Part shown: piece by piece, positions 61,060 through 64,000 of the stretch
Numbering within the stretch: the first letter of the stretch is position 1
Layout of the letters: every line of letters begins with the position of its first letter
DNA from: Dillenia suffruticosa
Taxonomy: Eukaryota; Streptophyta; Magnoliopsida; Dilleniales; Dilleniaceae
Length of the DNA: 64,000 nt
Reading direction: 5' to 3'
Assembly: GCA_033439265.1 (NCBI GenBank)
Contig: JAVTVX010000002.1
Span: forward strand, 16,643,674-16,707,673
Notes under the pieces: model-generated
The model's database searches: none
Told to the model about the DNA's origin: nothing
What the model saw: only the letters and a program-made list of their open reading frames with translations
Translations under genes and position numbers: made by a program

Positions 61060-61142
61060 GAGAGAGACTGTAAGTAAAACTCAAAGAGCGAGTGAGAGGG
61101 AGGGAGGGAGAGAGACAGAGTGTGTGTGCATGTTGAAGAAGA

Positions 61143-62882
61143 ATGACAAATATGGCTTTTGTTTCAAGATTGGAAGAAGCTGGTTCATCGTTATCACACG
61201 CTCCGACTCAAGAGGATCTTAGCTACTTTGAGACTTTTCCTCCTGGGTTTAGATTCATACCGTCCAACCAAGAACTCATCGAGTACTACTTGAAGAATAA
61301 GGTCGAGGGTCGACCGTTGCCTCCCAACAAGATCATCAACGATGATATTTATCTCGGAAGTCCTGGGTACTTATTAGGTCAGAAATATTCTTGGTTTTTT
61401 TTTTGGAGTATTTTCTTTGAACATATAATATATATTTTTATTATTCATCTTTTATATTTGAAGGTTTTCTTGGGTTTCGGAATGTTTCTTGTATTGTATA
61501 TCTTTGTGATCTTTTTCTCTTCTTTTATTTATTTATTTTAATATTTATTTCTTGATAATTCTGATAAAAATAAAATGATCATTTATGTGTATTTTTCTAT
61601 TTTTATTTATTATTTATTTTTTTCTTCGCCTAAAACTCCAAAACCATGCATAGGTTCTTGAAAAGTAATTACAATTTACTTTGTGTCTTTGACATTTATT
61701 TATTTTTTATTTGCGTCAAACCCTTAACTCGATTGCTTGTTTGGATAACTTTTTAGTTAAACAGTGATGGGCCTCCCTCAATAAATCATGTTACTTTTAT
61801 GGGTTTCATTTTATAGTTATATTGGGTGGTTTTTTTTTTTTTTTTTTTTTTGCATGACTTCTTTAAATCTTCATGTTTCTCTGGTATTGCTTTATACGAT
61901 GCATTTACATGTAGGGCACGTGTACAAATGTGTGTGTGAGGGATTGTGCATGTGTGTTTGTTTGTATGCATTCAAGTGTGTCATTTTGTTTCATGCAAGC
62001 ATACAATGAAAATATGATTTTATATTCGGAAAAGATTATAAATCAGTAAGATTACTTTTTTTTTTTTGTAATAATAATATGTTAAATCTGTTTTGATATT
62101 ATTTCTGCATTAATTCAAATATTCATGTTTGATAATATAATCGAGGACTATGGTAACATATAATTTGATAGCATGTTACTTGCGAGAGGATATTCATGAA
62201 TGGAGGTGGAGCACGACATAAATTTTTTTTTGTTGTTTTAATTATATTTTGAATCAGAGAAATACAAGAAAATTTGGTCAGAAAGTGAATGCTACTTCTT
62301 CACTCCAAGAAACCGGAAGTACAAAAAAGGACATCGACCAGATCGGAGAGCCCTTGATGGGTACTGGAAAGCAACAGGATCTGACAAGTTAATTGTGTGT
62401 AGAAACACGGTCGGATACAAGAGATCCCTTGTTTACTACAAAGGCAATACTCATAATGGAAACAAGACCGATTGGTTGATGCATGAGTATACGCTCCGTT
62501 CTAATCCCATCAGAACTGGCACCGGTGACAAGAGGGTTTGTATAATATCTTTCTCTTTACACACTTTTGCTTCTTTCATTTTGTTAATCTTCACCTTTTT
62601 ATCTATTTTCTTTCTTTGTAGTTGGATGATGTTGTTCTGTGCAAAATCTACAAGAAAGTGGCTAAAGGGGAGAAGGGAGAAAAGGCTGAACGTGGGGCTG
62701 ATCAGGGTGGAGCGTCTTCTGCCCCGGATACATCTGACAATGGTCCCAATGAAGCAAACGGATACCCGAATTCTTTGTTTGGATTTGGAAGCACTGGGTT
62801 TTGTGAAGATGATTTTCCATATTGGGTGAACAATGTTCCTTGGGAGCTTCTATTTGATGACCCAGAGCCACCTACACTTTAA
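61143..62882 (+). CDS. NAC domain transcription factor, copy 7 (short type, intact, chimeric)
   Basis: Exons 61143-61377, 62258-62535 and 62622-62882 join to 774 nt (257 aa), phases 1 and 0, all open. Exon 1, promoter and the first part of intron 1 equal copy 5 (same IPSNQEL variant). From about 61794 intron 1 switches to sequence like copies 1 and 6 (ttacttttatgggtttcatt where copy 5 has ttacatgggtttcag). Exon 2 has the normal CYFFTP, so the Cys variant of copy 5 is absent. Private changes are THNGNKTDW in subdomain D, GYPNSLFGFG, and PYWVNNVPW in the tail. The NAC domain covers about 32-185 and should bind DNA. The crossover places a copy-5 promoter on a different DNA-binding and tail segment. 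Confidence 0.9.
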
Positions 62883-64000
62883 CAGTTTTTGCACTGTTAG
62901 AAGAAAGTCCGAGACTAGGGACGTTAGAGATTCCTGCCGGTCTAGAACATATTAATCACAGCTAAATTATCTTAACTTAGTTTCCTTAATGTTTTAGTGA
63001 AAATTCTAACGGTCTTTGGTGTTTTATTGCCAGGTCTCTGGCTGATTGATTCGATTTTTTAAATAAACATAATTAATTTTCTTTAAAAATTTTTTTATTT
63101 TGGATGATTGTTTTATAAACTTTTGTTGGTACCGATGTGCAAGGTAACTGAGGAGTTTGTAAAACGTCCGAAATTGGCGGTGATGTTCACTTATGCTTCC
63201 TAAAGGATATTAAGTTTAGACAACTAGAGATACCACATTCTTCAGTTGTGAAAATTATTTGATCTGTTTATTTCTCTCAAGATAAACTTTTGACTCTATC
63301 TTCAAAATCAGAGTATGTCCTCTTCATTGCATTTGTAAATTTTGGTGATAGGAAATTGGAGATCATGACTACAAAGGGGAGATTAAAATTCTATATAGCA
63401 TACATTTTCTATCTTAGTGTTTTTAATAATTACATGTATATTATATTGACGATTAGAGATTCAAAATAACATTCATTGTAAATTTACGTACATAATATAT
63501 TAATCGAAATATAGTTTCAATAATGTAGTTCAAAGGAACCGGAGAGTAACATATTTCTATCACACTATGTTTGAGTTAATACTTATGCTAGGTTTAAAAC
63601 CCAATTTCACAATTTTTAAAATCTTTATGGTATTGATACTCAGTCAGTGGTCATCATTTTTTATGGGATAGAAAAGTAGTAATTCTAAAAGCCCAATCCT
63701 ACCTCTCCCCTTTGACAGAAACATGGCACTTCACCACTGAACTATCCTTTTGTTTGTTAAAAAAGAAAAAGTATAAAAAATTTTATTATATACTATGACG
63801 TGAGAGAAAGACAACCTATATATATATATATATATATATAAGACTTGTATGTTAAATTTTTATTAAAACCTAAAATTAGGATAGCATGAATCGACAATCA
63901 AAAGTTAATCTAAAGAGATTATAATTTACAAAGACTCCATAGCCACTGCGGTTCACCTTGACTTAATTTTTATAACTCCATAATCCTACTGCAAGTAAAA
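62883..64000 (+). repeat. Spacer after NAC copy 7, running off the window
   Basis: Collinear with the spacers after copies 2 and 5 (29345-30560 and 46972-48040), including a (TA)n tract at 63819-63842. By analogy a long-type NAC copy is expected about 2.8 kb beyond the right edge, but that is inference. Confidence 0.7.

Larger units (their letters stand above)
57256..61142 (+). repeat. Spacer before NAC copy 7 (nearly identical to 41358-45248)
   Basis: It is collinear with 41358-45248 at a constant offset of 15,894 bp from about 42.4 kb onward, including the exon-like remnant (58085-58220), the 126-bp repeat and the promoter. Only scattered substitutions and homopolymer length changes are visible, so this duplication is the most recent in the window. 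No other gene is seen. Confidence 0.78.

Overview
The window is nuclear DNA from a flowering plant, most likely a eudicot. It has AT-rich non-coding DNA, genes split by GT-AG introns, plant-specific NAC transcription factors, a plastid-targeted oxidoreductase, and Au-type SINE, RTE LINE and Copia elements. Species cannot be named from sequence alone. Exon joins were made by eye from splice sites, reading phase and family knowledge.

Left third (1-17 kb): two ordinary single-copy genes converge on each other. A plus-strand gene (1350-7894, 5 exons, 307 aa) is a plant SMN (survival motor neuron) homologue with the Gemin2-binding helix at the N-terminus and the YG box at the C-terminus, but no recognisable Tudor domain. 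Its second intron carries a 5'-truncated RTE-type LINE with a 14-bp target duplication. A minus-strand gene (16829-9966, 7 exons, 306 aa) encodes an atypical short-chain dehydrogenase resembling Arabidopsis At1g32220, with a probable plastid transit peptide. Its first intron carries an Au-like SINE flanked by a perfect 17-bp target duplication.

Right two thirds (about 19-64 kb): a tandem array of NAC transcription-factor genes, all on the plus strand, continuing past the right edge. There are seven copies with a start codon (ATGs at 22606, 27747, 33232, 39352, 45249, 50716, 61143) and three 3'-only partial copies (35.5, 40.9 and 53.0 kb). Two gene types occur. The short type (257 aa) has a 73-residue C-terminal tail. 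The long type (366 aa) has a tail 109 residues longer, rich in Asn, Gln, Pro and Tyr. Three short genes (22.6, 45.2, 61.1 kb) and one long gene (50.7 kb) look intact. One short gene (27.7 kb) has lost its tail by frameshift, one long gene (33.2 kb) has a frameshift at the end of exon 1, and one long gene (39.4 kb) has lost exon 2.

Each long gene is followed by the same partial short copy, joined at the same 6-bp microhomology, so that rearrangement happened once and was then amplified. Spacers are mosaics of shared blocks. Those before the short genes hold a roughly 126-bp tandem repeat. Those before the long genes hold one diverged monomer and one or two tRNA-derived SINEs whose presence or absence dates the duplications. 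Blocks repeat at offsets of about 17.5 kb and 15.9 kb, some nearly identical, which points to recent unequal crossing-over. A young, broken Copia element sits inside one of the partial NAC copies.
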